DNA of 64,000 nt from Paraferrimonas sedimenticola. Its GTDB lineage: Bacteria; Pseudomonadota; Gammaproteobacteria; Enterobacterales; Shewanellaceae. The notes under the pieces are model-generated. The model saw nothing but the letters and a program-made list of their open reading frames with translations. It did not search any database and had not been told where the DNA came from. The translations under genes were made by a program, and so were the position numbers. Each line of letters begins with the position of its first letter. The first letter of the stretch is position 1. The stretch is taken from assembly GCF_002282855.1 (NCBI RefSeq), contig NZ_NRIR01000003.1, forward strand, positions 186,001 to 250,000. Reading direction: 5' to 3'. Below are positions 25,527-33,166 of the stretch, piece by piece.

Positions 25527-26321
25527 TTATAATCCAAATCGGGCAAATTTATCTTGCGGCTGCTTGAGCTTGGCCAGCAGCATTCGCTTAGTGATTTTCC
25601 AGCCGTTTAGCCAAGCAATTTTGCTGCCGGACTTTTGGCAGGCGAGGATCTGCTCCACTAAATACGGCGCTACGTCCTCCACGTAGTCGCACAGGATGTT
25701 GGCAAAGCGTCGGCTTTGCTGAAATTTTTTTGGGTCGGTTTGTGCTTCGCGTACCATGCCCTCGGTGATCACCATGCCTGGGCGCACTTTGGCGACCACC
25801 ACAGGGGTGTCTTTGAGCTCCTTGACCAGGGCATTGGTAAAGTAATCCAAGGCTCGCTTAGTGGTGCCGTAGATCCCCATACCCGGGAAGTATTCGCCGT
25901 CGCTGCCGCCACCGAGCACATTGATGATTTTTCCAAAGCCCTGTTGGCTCATGTTCTTAGCGGCGACGCGACAACCATTGATGGTGCCAATGATATTGGT
26001 GTTTACCATGGCTTCGATTTGGTCTTGCGGTGTATCAGCAATACTCCAGGTGGTGCGGGCGATTCCGGCGTTGTTTATCCATACGTCCACTTGGCCAAAA
26101 GTATTGACGGCTTGTTGCCACAAATTGAGCACTTGCTGGCAGTCTTGTGTATCGCAAGCCACGGGCAGGGCTTGAGCGCCTAGCTGGTTTATGTCGTCGG
26201 CCAGTTGCTGCAAGATTTGCTGAGAGCGAGCGGCAACCACCACATTGTGCCCTTGTCGAGCAAACTCCATGGCCAAGCCTTTGCCAATTCCCTGACTGGC
26301 ACCGGTAATCACTTTGTTCAT
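25527..26321 (-). CDS. SDR resembling chlorophyll(ide) b reductase (NYC1/NOL)
   Basis: 264 residues. SDR motifs are TGASQGIG (6-13), NNAG (83-86), catalytic Tyr151 and Lys155 (YGTTK) and a Ser near 140. Beyond the generic fold, several segments recall plant NYC1/NOL chlorophyll b reductase: VDVWINNAG, VNTNIIGTINGCR, the GGGSDGEYFPGMGIYGTTK stretch (NYC1 has DGAGSGG...YGSTK), VRPGMVITEGM, FANILCD followed by a C-terminal SGSKIAWLNGWKI. NYC1 reduces the 7-formyl of chlorophyll b to hydroxymethyl. It overlaps the upstream gene by four bases and is followed after 11 bases by the RCCR-like gene. Generic SDR function is certain; the pigment link is inferred from similarity and neighbour. Confidence 0.7.
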   Translation of the reverse strand: MNKVITGASQGIGKGLAMEFARQGHNVVVAARSQQILQQLADDINQLGAQALPVACDTQDCQQVLNLWQQAVNTFGQVDVWINNAGIARTTWSIADTPQDQIEAMVNTNIIGTINGCRVAAKNMSQQGFGKIINVLGGGSDGEYFPGMGIYGTTKRALDYFTNALVKELKDTPVVVAKVRPGMVITEGMVREAQTDPKKFQQSRRFANILCDYVEDVAPYLVEQILACQKSGSKIAWLNGWKITKRMLLAKLKQPQDKFARFGL

Positions 26322-27184
26322 GATTCAGCTCCTTGTGCTGCCCAATGACGATTGGGATCTGGATGGCCAACCGCAAAGCCTGTGTCGTAGATTTTTTGTG
26401 CTGAGATCTTGCGATTAGGGGCTTTGATTTGACCTAAGAAATCGAGCCGTTGCCAACCGTTGGCATCGCAAATGGCATCGAATATCACTTGGTTCGACGC
26501 GGGCAAATTGTTTTGATCGCAAACGTTGTAAATGCCACAAAGCTCGTGGTTAACCGCGTGAATCACGGACTTAGCCACGTCTTCAAAATGGATCGCGTAC
26601 AAGGGTGCGTCGGCGCTGAATAGCGCTTTGCCGCCAAAGAACTCAATCGCCAGCTTTACCCTTTGCTCAAAGTCCATATCCCCAGGGGCACCGTACATAT
26701 CCGGGAACCTCAGTACGCAACCACGCTCGCTGGCCAACACGGCGCGCTCACCCGCTTGATAGTACTTGGATGACGGCTCCTCATGATTGGCGGTGGGTGT
26801 GGACTCATCGATGGGCGCTTGGCCTTTGCCACCGTCGCCATAGACTGAGAAAGACGATAAGAAAATCACTCGAGGGCAGGCCGCCGCTGCGTTTTCACAG
26901 CTGAGTTGAAGTACTTTGCGGTAGTGTAATTCGCGCTCTTCTGGAGTGCGTGTTTGTCGGACATTCGGCGCTACCGTCACAATGATGGCATCGACATCTT
27001 TCGCCGCCGCAGCCACTTTTTCTTTTTCTTCACCTTTGAGCACGTGCACTTCTGATACCAAGGCTTGTAGGTCTTTGACCTTAGCCGGAGTGGTGGTGGT
27101 GCCGCTGACTTGGTGACCTAAATAAGACAATTCGGCCGCTAGCGCTTTTCCAATGTGTCCCATACCCAAAATAAGAATCTTCAC
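26318..27184 (-). CDS. NAD(P)-dependent epimerase/dehydratase-family (extended SDR) protein
   Basis: 288 residues with Rossmann motif GMGHIG (7-12) and an extended-SDR layout (VIFLSSFSVYGDGG, then YYQAGERAVLA, where the Tyr-x3-Lys motif appears altered to Tyr-x3-Glu). Missing the usual catalytic Lys suggests atypical SDR activity or a binding role. It is the first gene of the minus-strand arm, starting next to the divergent nitrilase promoter, and overlaps the NYC1-like SDR. It resembles YeeZ-type proteins of unknown substrate. Confidence 0.75.
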   Translation of the reverse strand: MKILILGMGHIGKALAAELSYLGHQVSGTTTTPAKVKDLQALVSEVHVLKGEEKEKVAAAAKDVDAIIVTVAPNVRQTRTPEERELHYRKVLQLSCENAAAACPRVIFLSSFSVYGDGGKGQAPIDESTPTANHEEPSSKYYQAGERAVLASERGCVLRFPDMYGAPGDMDFEQRVKLAIEFFGGKALFSADAPLYAIHFEDVAKSVIHAVNHELCGIYNVCDQNNLPASNQVIFDAICDANGWQRLDFLGQIKAPNRKISAQKIYDTGFAVGHPDPNRHWAAQGAES

Positions 27185-27231
27185 CGGCGGCTCCTGTTAT
27201 CAGTTTGTTTTGATTTTTATGCCTCGAAGTC

Positions 27232-27249
27232 ATAATGTATTAACATTAT
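27232..27249. promoter_or_regulatory. Perfect inverted repeat between the divergent catabolic operons
   Basis: ATAATGT-ATTA-ACATTAT: perfect seven-base arms in the 92-base gap between the minus-strand arm (start 27184) and plus-strand arm (start 27277). The position is ideal for one regulator to control both arms. A partial FNR-like TTGAT-N4-AT lies at 27210-27220. The binding protein is unknown; the FNR-family regulator at 38745 is a candidate for the latter. Confidence 0.55.
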
Positions 27250-27276
27250 ATCAAATGTCAACGAAGGACCCCGGCC

Positions 27277-28947
27277 ATGACTCGCGTCGCCGTTTTGCAA
27301 TTCGCTACTACATTGGATGTTGCTGAAAACCTTGAGACTTGTTGTCGAATGATCGACCAAGCGGCAGAGGTTAACCCTGATGTGATGGTGCTTCCAGAGT
27401 TCTGTAATGCACTGTCGTGGTACGAATCACAGCAGCAAGCTTTTGAGCTTGCAGTGAGCTTAGACGGTGAGTTTGTAAAGACCTTGGCCAGCAAAGCAGC
27501 GCAACACAAAACCTATCTCGTGGTGAACGTCACTGTGCGTCGACATCCGCTGATGGTAGAGCAAATCAGTGTTACTTCATTACTCTTTGACCGCCGTGGT
27601 CGTTTGGTCCATCAAGCGGATAAACAGACCTTGATGGGGCATGAGAATTTCTTTTTCCAGCGTGCCAAGCAGCGCGCCGGCGTTTACTCATCAGACACGG
27701 GCCGTCTCGGTATTTTTGCTTGTCGCGATGGAGTGACCTTTGAAACCGCTAGAGGTTTGGCAATTGATGGCGCCCAGTTGTTTTGCGACTCGCTCAACTC
27801 CTTTGCATTAGATGAAGCGCGCTTGCACGTGCCATCTCGCGCCGTCGAAAACGGAGTGTTCATGGCGGCGGCTAACAAGGTTGGCCCGCTGATCCCCGAA
27901 GACCAGCTCGCTCAAGTGGCTGAGCAAACCGGAATTCCCGAGCGCTTCTTAATGGGCGCAGGACAAAGTCAGATAGTGTCGCCAAGCGGGGAAGTGTTGG
28001 CGATGGCGCCTTACAACCAGGAGGCCTTTGTTTGGGCGGATGTCGATTTGTCTGAGGTCGCGGCCAATACTCGACCCGATGGTTCCAAGTTATTGCAATT
28101 GCGCCGTCCAGAACTCTACACGGAGCTTAGCGTCAACCCTGCTCAGCAAGAGTATCAGTCTAGCGCTCGCCCCGTCATCGCGGCGATGTTAGCGCCTGTA
28201 GGTTACCCACAGCAACGCATGCAAACTGTGCTAGAGAACATTGTCGATGAGGCATTTGACGTAATGGTATTGGCCGAGGGGTGCTTCGACGATGCCAACT
28301 ACAGCCTGACAGACTTGGTGGGCACCTTAAAACAAGCATTAGCGGACAGCGCTAAGTATGTGTGTTTTAGTTTTAAACAAGCCAGTGGCATTCGAGCGAT
28401 ACTGGTCGGTAGCGAAGGCGTAGTCGCCAGTCAGGGACTGCTGCATCCTAGCCAGCGTTATGGTGACGCAGAGTTGGCAGGGGATATCGGCGTTCATCAA
28501 CTGCCATTTGGCAAGGTCGCGCTGTTCTGTGGCGATGACGGTCATATACCTGAAAGCGTGAAAGTGGCCGCTCTTAAAGGCGCACAGCTCATTCTGTATC
28601 CATTCTCCTTACAGCAAGCCTGGGAAAACCAACTGGCTCTGCCTTCGCGCTCCGCCGAAAACCGAGTAGCCATTGTGGCCAGTTCCTATCACAAGGTGCG
28701 CATGGGCGGACTGATTTGTTCTTTGGAAACCGATTTTACCCTGTTGACACCCTGGAGCGATCGTCAGTTCGATGGTCATATCAATCAGCCGCCTATGGTG
28801 CTTCAAGGGGCTGATGGTGAGATAACCCAATGCAAAATTCCCTTGCAGGCGGCTAATAACAAATTGATGTCGGCGGATACCGACTTATTAGCGGACAGAC
28901 CCTTTCATTTGTGCGAGCGCTTGATTGCTCAGCGGGTTAGCGCCTGA
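27277..28947 (+). CDS. Tandem nitrilase-superfamily (C-N hydrolase) protein, second domain degenerate
   Basis: 556 residues, about twice a normal nitrilase, made of two C-N hydrolase domains. Domain 1 (about 1-285) keeps the Glu-Lys-Cys triad: E41 (VLPEF), K116 (ADKQT) and C149 (FACRDG). Domain 2 (about 300-550) keeps E334 (VLAEGC) and C418 (LFCGDD), but at the Lys position the sequence reads GLLHPSQRYGD with no Lys, so it is probably inactive or altered. Members cleave nitriles, amides or N-carbamoyl groups. It is the first gene of the plus-strand arm, with a ribosome site GAAGGA. It overlaps the VOC gene by one base. It could release ammonia from a linear amide formed by ring opening (inference). 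Confidence 0.85.
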   Translation: MTRVAVLQFATTLDVAENLETCCRMIDQAAEVNPDVMVLPEFCNALSWYESQQQAFELAVSLDGEFVKTLASKAAQHKTYLVVNVTVRRHPLMVEQISVTSLLFDRRGRLVHQADKQTLMGHENFFFQRAKQRAGVYSSDTGRLGIFACRDGVTFETARGLAIDGAQLFCDSLNSFALDEARLHVPSRAVENGVFMAAANKVGPLIPEDQLAQVAEQTGIPERFLMGAGQSQIVSPSGEVLAMAPYNQEAFVWADVDLSEVAANTRPDGSKLLQLRRPELYTELSVNPAQQEYQSSARPVIAAMLAPVGYPQQRMQTVLENIVDEAFDVMVLAEGCFDDANYSLTDLVGTLKQALADSAKYVCFSFKQASGIRAILVGSEGVVASQGLLHPSQRYGDAELAGDIGVHQLPFGKVALFCGDDGHIPESVKVAALKGAQLILYPFSLQQAWENQLALPSRSAENRVAIVASSYHKVRMGGLICSLETDFTLLTPWSDRQFDGHINQPPMVLQGADGEITQCKIPLQAANNKLMSADTDLLADRPFHLCERLIAQRVSA

Positions 28948-29429
28948 TGTCTCAAAACCCAATCGATTCTTTACAGCAGCAAATCACCGGCGTGGCTCAC
29001 GTGGGCTACGTGGTGGCAGACATAGAAGCGGCGATTGAAAACAGCTGTCGGCGATTTGGTTTAGCGCCAGCGTCTGTGCGTTGGATGGGCAGAGACGACC
29101 CTCAAGCCCTCTGCGTGTTTGCCTTTATCGAGGTGGGTGGATTAGAGCACGAGTACATTCAGGCCAAACGCTCACCTATGTTGGAGTTATTGGGAGAGCA
29201 GCCTCAGGGAGCCGGCGGTATTAATCACGTGGCATGGCTTGTGAAAGACATGAACCAGTCGTTGCAGATTTTAAAAGCGCAAGGCGTTAAGCCAGGGTAC
29301 GTGACACCGGATGGCCCGTTTGAGCTGCCCGACAAATTCTTGGTTTATCTCAATCCAGATGATTGCGACGGCCATCTTATCGAATTGATTCAACTTAAGA
29401 CCCCAGCAGAGGAGTCCTCATGCCTCTAA
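28947..29429 (+). CDS. VOC (glyoxalase/methylmalonyl-CoA epimerase-like) protein
   Basis: 160 residues forming one VOC unit with two beta-alpha-beta-beta-beta halves. Candidate metal ligands are His in VAHVGYVV, Glu in GLEHEYIQ, His in INHVAWLV and Glu in GHLIELI, the order seen in methylmalonyl-CoA epimerase and glyoxalase relatives. It may epimerise a branched acyl-CoA or act as a metal-dependent lyase or dioxygenase. The start overlaps the nitrilase stop (TGATG), and the end overlaps the next gene by ten bases, showing translational coupling. Confidence 0.8.
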   Translation: MSQNPIDSLQQQITGVAHVGYVVADIEAAIENSCRRFGLAPASVRWMGRDDPQALCVFAFIEVGGLEHEYIQAKRSPMLELLGEQPQGAGGINHVAWLVKDMNQSLQILKAQGVKPGYVTPDGPFELPDKFLVYLNPDDCDGHLIELIQLKTPAEESSCL

Positions 29430-30121
29430 AGCGAATAGAGCAAATCCTCGACCAGCACTTTGGCAACAGCCACGATGACGATCAACAGGTGCAATGGCAA
29501 CGCAGCGGCAGTTTTCACTATTGGTTAAACGACGAGTTAACCGACGTGGTTGAGCCTTGGCGTATCGGTACCAACCCGCAAGGCGTGCAGTGCATTCAAA
29601 GTGTTCGAGTCAGCGAGCAATACGGTTTGGTGCTGGCGGCAGACTGGCAACAAGATGGCGAGCAAACCCACGCCAAAGTGTGGATGCGCGCGCAGGGCCA
29701 ACCAGAGGTGCAAGCGCACTACAACATTGAAGGCAATGTTTGGCAGGCTCGCCACCGCGGTCCTCAGGGTGAGCGCCAGCAGCAAGGCGAGTGTGTCAAA
29801 GGGCTGGTATTTTTCCCGTTGCTCAGGGTGTTTTCTGGCGCCATGTTGTTAGCGATGCAAAAGCCAGGGCTAACCTTGCTGCTTCCCGATATCGAAATCA
29901 GTTGTCCACCCAATGACAAACTACTTCCCAAGCAAGACTTACGTCAGTCTTTCCTTCTGGAGGAGCAGCCTACAGTTGCTGCACAAGCCTTTGGAATGCG
30001 CGGCGGACACTACAAAGAAGATAACGCCAGCTTTGAAATTGACCAAAGTGGCCTGTTGCACCGCTACTTGTGGAAACAGTCAGACACTTTGCGCTGGCGC
30101 GTGGAAAATCGCTTCTCATAA
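29420..30121 (+). CDS. Conserved-looking protein of unknown function
   Basis: 233 residues; I do not recognise the family. It has no signal peptide or clear membrane segment, although FFPLLRVFSGAMLLAM (about 134-149) is hydrophobic. The composition suggests a beta-rich fold: alternating strands with many Gln and Trp (VQWQRSGSFHYWLND, WRIGTNPQGVQCIQSVR) and an ending RYLWKQSDTLRWRVENRF, reminiscent of lipocalin-like barrels. It overlaps the VOC gene by ten bases, so it belongs to the catabolic operon. A binding protein for a hydrophobic pathway intermediate is possible but unsupported. It is followed by a hairpin. Confidence 0.6.
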   Translation: MPLKRIEQILDQHFGNSHDDDQQVQWQRSGSFHYWLNDELTDVVEPWRIGTNPQGVQCIQSVRVSEQYGLVLAADWQQDGEQTHAKVWMRAQGQPEVQAHYNIEGNVWQARHRGPQGERQQQGECVKGLVFFPLLRVFSGAMLLAMQKPGLTLLLPDIEISCPPNDKLLPKQDLRQSFLLEEQPTVAAQAFGMRGGHYKEDNASFEIDQSGLLHRYLWKQSDTLRWRVENRFS

Positions 30122-30133
30122 TCCGCCGAAAAC

Positions 30134-30176
30134 AGGGCGTTTCTTTGTCAATTGTCAAAGTCTTAACCGCCCTTTT
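30134..30176 (+). terminator. Possible terminator or attenuator inside the plus-strand arm
   Basis: AGGGCG (30134-30139) pairs with CGCCCT (30168-30173), followed by TTT. Inside it a nested CTTTG/CAAAG stem surrounds CAATTG. It lies in the only sizeable gap (125 bases) of the operon, so it may separate a promoter-proximal block from the RedY/HapK-like gene onward. Confidence 0.45.
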
Positions 30177-30246
30177 AAAGGATGCTAATCATTAACAAAA
30201 TCTCCGTGTGAACCTTGAGAGCGGAGCAGCCAACTAGGAGCTAGGC

Positions 30247-30555
30247 ATGACTAAGATCGTGGTGTTATTCAACCTAAAAGACGACGTAGCAATTAGCGAT
30301 TACGAGAACTGGGCGCGCACACGCGACTTACCAATTGCCGGTGGACTGCCGTCAGTAGACCAGTTCGATATTCTCAAAAGTCAGGGCTTGCTAATGAGCG
30401 ATGCCACGCCTCCGTATCAGTACATCGAAGTGTTGGCCATTAATGATATGGACCAGTTCGGCAAAGACATCTCAAGCGAAGAAATGCAAAAGGTAGCCAG
30501 CGAATTCCAAAGCTTCGCTGACAACCCAATGTTCATTTTGTGCGACCAGCTGTAA
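30247..30555 (+). CDS. RedY/HapK-like small protein (dimeric alpha-beta barrel)
   Basis: 102 residues. MTKIVVLFNLKDDVAISDYENWARTRDLP, PPYQYIEVLAINDMDQFG and ASEFQSFADNPMFIL are features I associate with the REDY-like/HapK family, named after small proteins encoded in prodiginine (tripyrrole pigment) biosynthesis clusters of Streptomyces and Hahella. The predicted fold is a ferredoxin-like dimeric barrel. Its presence here hints at a pyrrole-type substrate. The ribosome site AGGAG is well placed. An SDR gene follows after 11 bases. The assignment is from remembered sequence pattern, and a role in catabolism is inferred. Confidence 0.65.
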   Translation: MTKIVVLFNLKDDVAISDYENWARTRDLPIAGGLPSVDQFDILKSQGLLMSDATPPYQYIEVLAINDMDQFGKDISSEEMQKVASEFQSFADNPMFILCDQL

Positions 30556-30566
30556 GGACACTCATC

Positions 30567-31409
30567 ATGGCGCAATATCCAGAACTCAATGGCAAGGTGG
30601 CTGTGATCACCGGAGCAGGACGTCACAAGGGTCTAGGTGAGGCGATGGCCAAACGCCTAGCCGCCGAAGGCTGTAAGTTGGTATTGACCGACATCGGTCA
30701 GGCAAAGGGACAATACGCCAGCGCGGATGCGGTGGGATTGAGCGATGAGCTCGAGCAAATTGTGGCAGAGATTAACGCTGCCGGCGGTGACGCAACGGCT
30801 TTTGCCTGTGATGTCACCGATGCCGAGCAAGTGGCTGAAGCCGCCAAGTTTGCGGTAGAGCGCTACGGCTCGTTGGATATCTGGGTCAACAATGCCGGGA
30901 TTGGCTATCTGATGAAGCCTATCTTGGAAATGGAAGTGGCCGAGTGGGATGCCGTACAAAACGTCAACCTGCGCGGAGTGTTCTTGGGCATTAAGTTCGC
31001 CGCTGAGCAAATGGTCAAGCAAGGCAAAGGCGGCAAGATCATTAACATTGGCTCGCAGGCGTCTAAATCCGGTTTTGCCCACGCCAGTGCTTACACCACC
31101 TCCAAGCACGGTATGACAGGCCTCACGCGTGTTGCCGCGATGGAGTTAGGGCCGCACGGTATTAACGTCAATCAGATTTGCCCTAATCACGTCACCACAG
31201 GGCTTGGCGCTTGGCAAAACGCTCACTTTTCAGAAGTGACCGGCAAAGGCCATGACAAGTACATGCAAGACATGAAAGACCGCATTCCATTGGGGCGCCC
31301 GGGCTTACAAGAAGACATCGCCAAGGCCTGTGCTTTCTTGTGCTCGGAGCAGGCCGAGTACATCACCGGTGAGGCAATGAATGTCTCCGGTGGCGAAGAA
31401 TATCACTAA
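30567..31409 (+). CDS. Short-chain dehydrogenase/reductase
   Basis: 280 residues. The start is ATG 30567 with TAAGGA upstream; a GTG 27 bases earlier is in frame but inside the preceding gene. It is a classical SDR with cofactor motif TGAGRHKGLG (about 15-24), NNAG (in DIWVNNAGIGYL), Ser in NIGSQAS, Tyr-x3-Lys in YTTSKHG, and a C-terminal GEAMNVSGG as in FabG-like enzymes. There is an insertion of about ten residues after the second strand (SADAVGLSDELEQ). It probably oxidises a hydroxyl formed in the pathway. It is in an operon with the imidase-like gene downstream. Confidence 0.88.
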   Translation: MAQYPELNGKVAVITGAGRHKGLGEAMAKRLAAEGCKLVLTDIGQAKGQYASADAVGLSDELEQIVAEINAAGGDATAFACDVTDAEQVAEAAKFAVERYGSLDIWVNNAGIGYLMKPILEMEVAEWDAVQNVNLRGVFLGIKFAAEQMVKQGKGGKIINIGSQASKSGFAHASAYTTSKHGMTGLTRVAAMELGPHGINVNQICPNHVTTGLGAWQNAHFSEVTGKGHDKYMQDMKDRIPLGRPGLQEDIAKACAFLCSEQAEYITGEAMNVSGGEEYH

Positions 31410-31435
31410 TTTCAATAGGCTAGGGAGTAGTTGTA

Positions 31436-32305
31436 ATGAATGCCTTTTGGCCAGAAAAAGCGCGCTTGGCGCTATCCATTGTAGTTAACGTTGAAGAAGG
31501 TTCTGAGTACAACGTTCGCGATGGCGACAAAGGAATGGAGCCGGTTGACGAGTTGGGCGTAAGCCTTAAAAAGCCCATTCGCAATTACGGTAACGAATCC
31601 AACTATCAGTACGGCCTTAACGAAGGCGCGGCTAGAATTCTAAAGTTGCTCGACCAATACAATGTGCGCGCGACTTGGACCGCAGCGGCGGTCAGTCTCG
31701 AGCGAGCGCCGCACTTGGCCGATGCCATTGTCAGCCGAGGTGATGAGGTGTGTAGTCACGGTCATCGTTGGATCCACCAATTTCGCATGAGCGAAGACGA
31801 AGAGCGTAAATTCATTCGCGATGCCGCCGATAGCATTGAGCGCAGCACGGGCAAACGCCCAGCCGGCTGGTTATCGCGCTACTTGCTGACCGATAACACA
31901 CGTCGCTTGCTGCAAGAAGAAGGCTACACCTACCACATGGATGACTACTCTCGCGACAACCCGTTTTGGGATAGCGTTGAGGGCAGCGACAAGCCCATGT
32001 TGATCATGCCTTACGCACTGGATTCCAACGACATGAAGATGTGGGTGTCTGCCTCTTATACGCCACAAGATTGGTTGGACTACGCCAAACGCACTTTTGA
32101 CGTGTTGTATGAAGAAAGCGAAGATCAAATGCGCATGATGAGCCTAGGTTTACACCTGCGCATTATTGGTCGTCCCGGTCGTATTTGGGCGCTGCAGGAG
32201 TTCTTGCAGTACGCCAGCAGCAAATCTGGAGTGTGGTTTGCCACCCGTGAGCGCATCGCACAGCATTTTGCCGACAACAATCCAGCTAAGTCTGGAGATG
32301 TCTAA
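31436..32305 (+). CDS. PuuE-type polysaccharide-deacetylase-fold hydrolase (cyclic imidase/allantoinase-like)
   Basis: 289 residues. The start FWPEKARLALSIVVNVEEGSE is the pattern of PuuE allantoinases and bacterial cyclic imide hydrolases, which use the NodB/polysaccharide-deacetylase fold to open five-membered imide or hydantoin rings. His residues in EVCSHGHRWIHQ (H108, H110, H114) and the GLHLRIIGRPGR segment near 240 are family landmarks. Its size matches imidases (about 290-310). No signal peptide is seen, so it is cytosolic. It sits between an SDR and a CitE-like lyase (TAATG overlap). Opening of a maleimide or succinimide ring would fit the cluster; allantoin use is unlikely, as no other purine genes are present. 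Confidence 0.78.
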   Translation: MNAFWPEKARLALSIVVNVEEGSEYNVRDGDKGMEPVDELGVSLKKPIRNYGNESNYQYGLNEGAARILKLLDQYNVRATWTAAAVSLERAPHLADAIVSRGDEVCSHGHRWIHQFRMSEDEERKFIRDAADSIERSTGKRPAGWLSRYLLTDNTRRLLQEEGYTYHMDDYSRDNPFWDSVEGSDKPMLIMPYALDSNDMKMWVSASYTPQDWLDYAKRTFDVLYEESEDQMRMMSLGLHLRIIGRPGRIWALQEFLQYASSKSGVWFATRERIAQHFADNNPAKSGDV

Positions 32306-33132
32306 TGTCGCCTTTGATTCGCTCGCTGCTGTTTGTACCCGCTAATCGGCCTGAGCGCTACGCTAAGGCGCTGGCGGCCGGTGCAGATTTGGTATGCATC
32401 GATTTAGAAGATGCAGTGCCTGCTGCTGAAAAGCCCGACGCTCGTATCGCCTTGCAAGACTTTTTGGCGGAAAACCAAGCAAAAGTGTGCGTACGCATTA
32501 ACCCGATGAGCACACCTGACGCCGAAGCCGATTTAGCCGCACTCAAGGCCAATCCACCGGCGGTGGTTATGCTGGCGAAATGCGAGGGGCCACAAGAGTT
32601 GGCCAAGGCCCATCAGTGGTTGCAATCCGAATCAACCCAGTGGTTGCCACTAGTGGAGACCATTGAGGGCTTGAAGCTCTCGCCAACGTTGAGCCAAGCC
32701 GGATTGCCAATTGCCGCTTTGATGTTTGGCGGTGCGGATTTCTCGGTTGAGCTGGGCTGCGAGTTTGCTTATGAGCCATTGTTGTTCGCCCGCAGTGAAC
32801 TGGTGATGGCCGCTGCGGCTCAAGGCTTGTCTGTAATTGATGTTCCCTACATTCAGGTGAGCGATGAAGCGGGTTTGATTGATGAAACCCACAAGGTCAA
32901 AGCTTTGGGCTTTACCGGCAAATCGGCCATTCATCCCAAACAAATTGTTCCCATTCACAATGCTTATCAGCCAACGCCAGCTCAAATTGAGCAGGCACAA
33001 GCGGTAATAGCCGCGGCTGAACAGTCGCAGGGTGGGGCAGTGATGCTAAACGGGCGCATGCTGGATAAGCCAGTGATTGCCCAATCCGAACGAATTCTGG
33101 CCTTAGCAGCAGCCGCTGCGAACGCCAATTAA
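32305..33132 (+). CDS. HpcH/HpaI-CitE family lyase (citramalyl/malyl-CoA lyase-like)
   Basis: 275 residues. RSLLFVPANRPERYAKAL, CIDLEDAVP, PLVETIEG, MFGGADFSVELG and GKSAIHPKQ are the standard motifs of CitE-like lyases. The Glu of VETIEG and the Asp of GGADF should bind Mg. Such enzymes cleave malyl-, citramalyl- or methylmalyl-CoA type beta-hydroxyacyl-CoAs to acetyl-CoA or propionyl-CoA plus glyoxylate or pyruvate. It forms a module with the following MaoC hydratase and acyl-CoA dehydrogenase: oxidation, hydration and then carbon-carbon cleavage of a branched dicarboxyl-CoA. It starts on the stop of the imidase-like gene. Confidence 0.88.
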   Translation: MSPLIRSLLFVPANRPERYAKALAAGADLVCIDLEDAVPAAEKPDARIALQDFLAENQAKVCVRINPMSTPDAEADLAALKANPPAVVMLAKCEGPQELAKAHQWLQSESTQWLPLVETIEGLKLSPTLSQAGLPIAALMFGGADFSVELGCEFAYEPLLFARSELVMAAAAQGLSVIDVPYIQVSDEAGLIDETHKVKALGFTGKSAIHPKQIVPIHNAYQPTPAQIEQAQAVIAAAEQSQGGAVMLNGRMLDKPVIAQSERILALAAAAANAN

Positions 33133-33166
33133 TTGCAGTTTGTCATCCGAGCACAAGGAGTAACCG

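Noticed and set aside
29420-30121. Mg-dechelatase (SGR/NYE-like) that would complete a chlorophyll pathway
   Set aside because: None of the remembered SGR motifs is visible; the protein is left unassigned.
31436-32305. Exopolysaccharide deacetylase linked to Pel
   Set aside because: The N-terminus is of the PuuE/imidase type, there is no signal peptide, and it lies in a catabolic operon far from pel.
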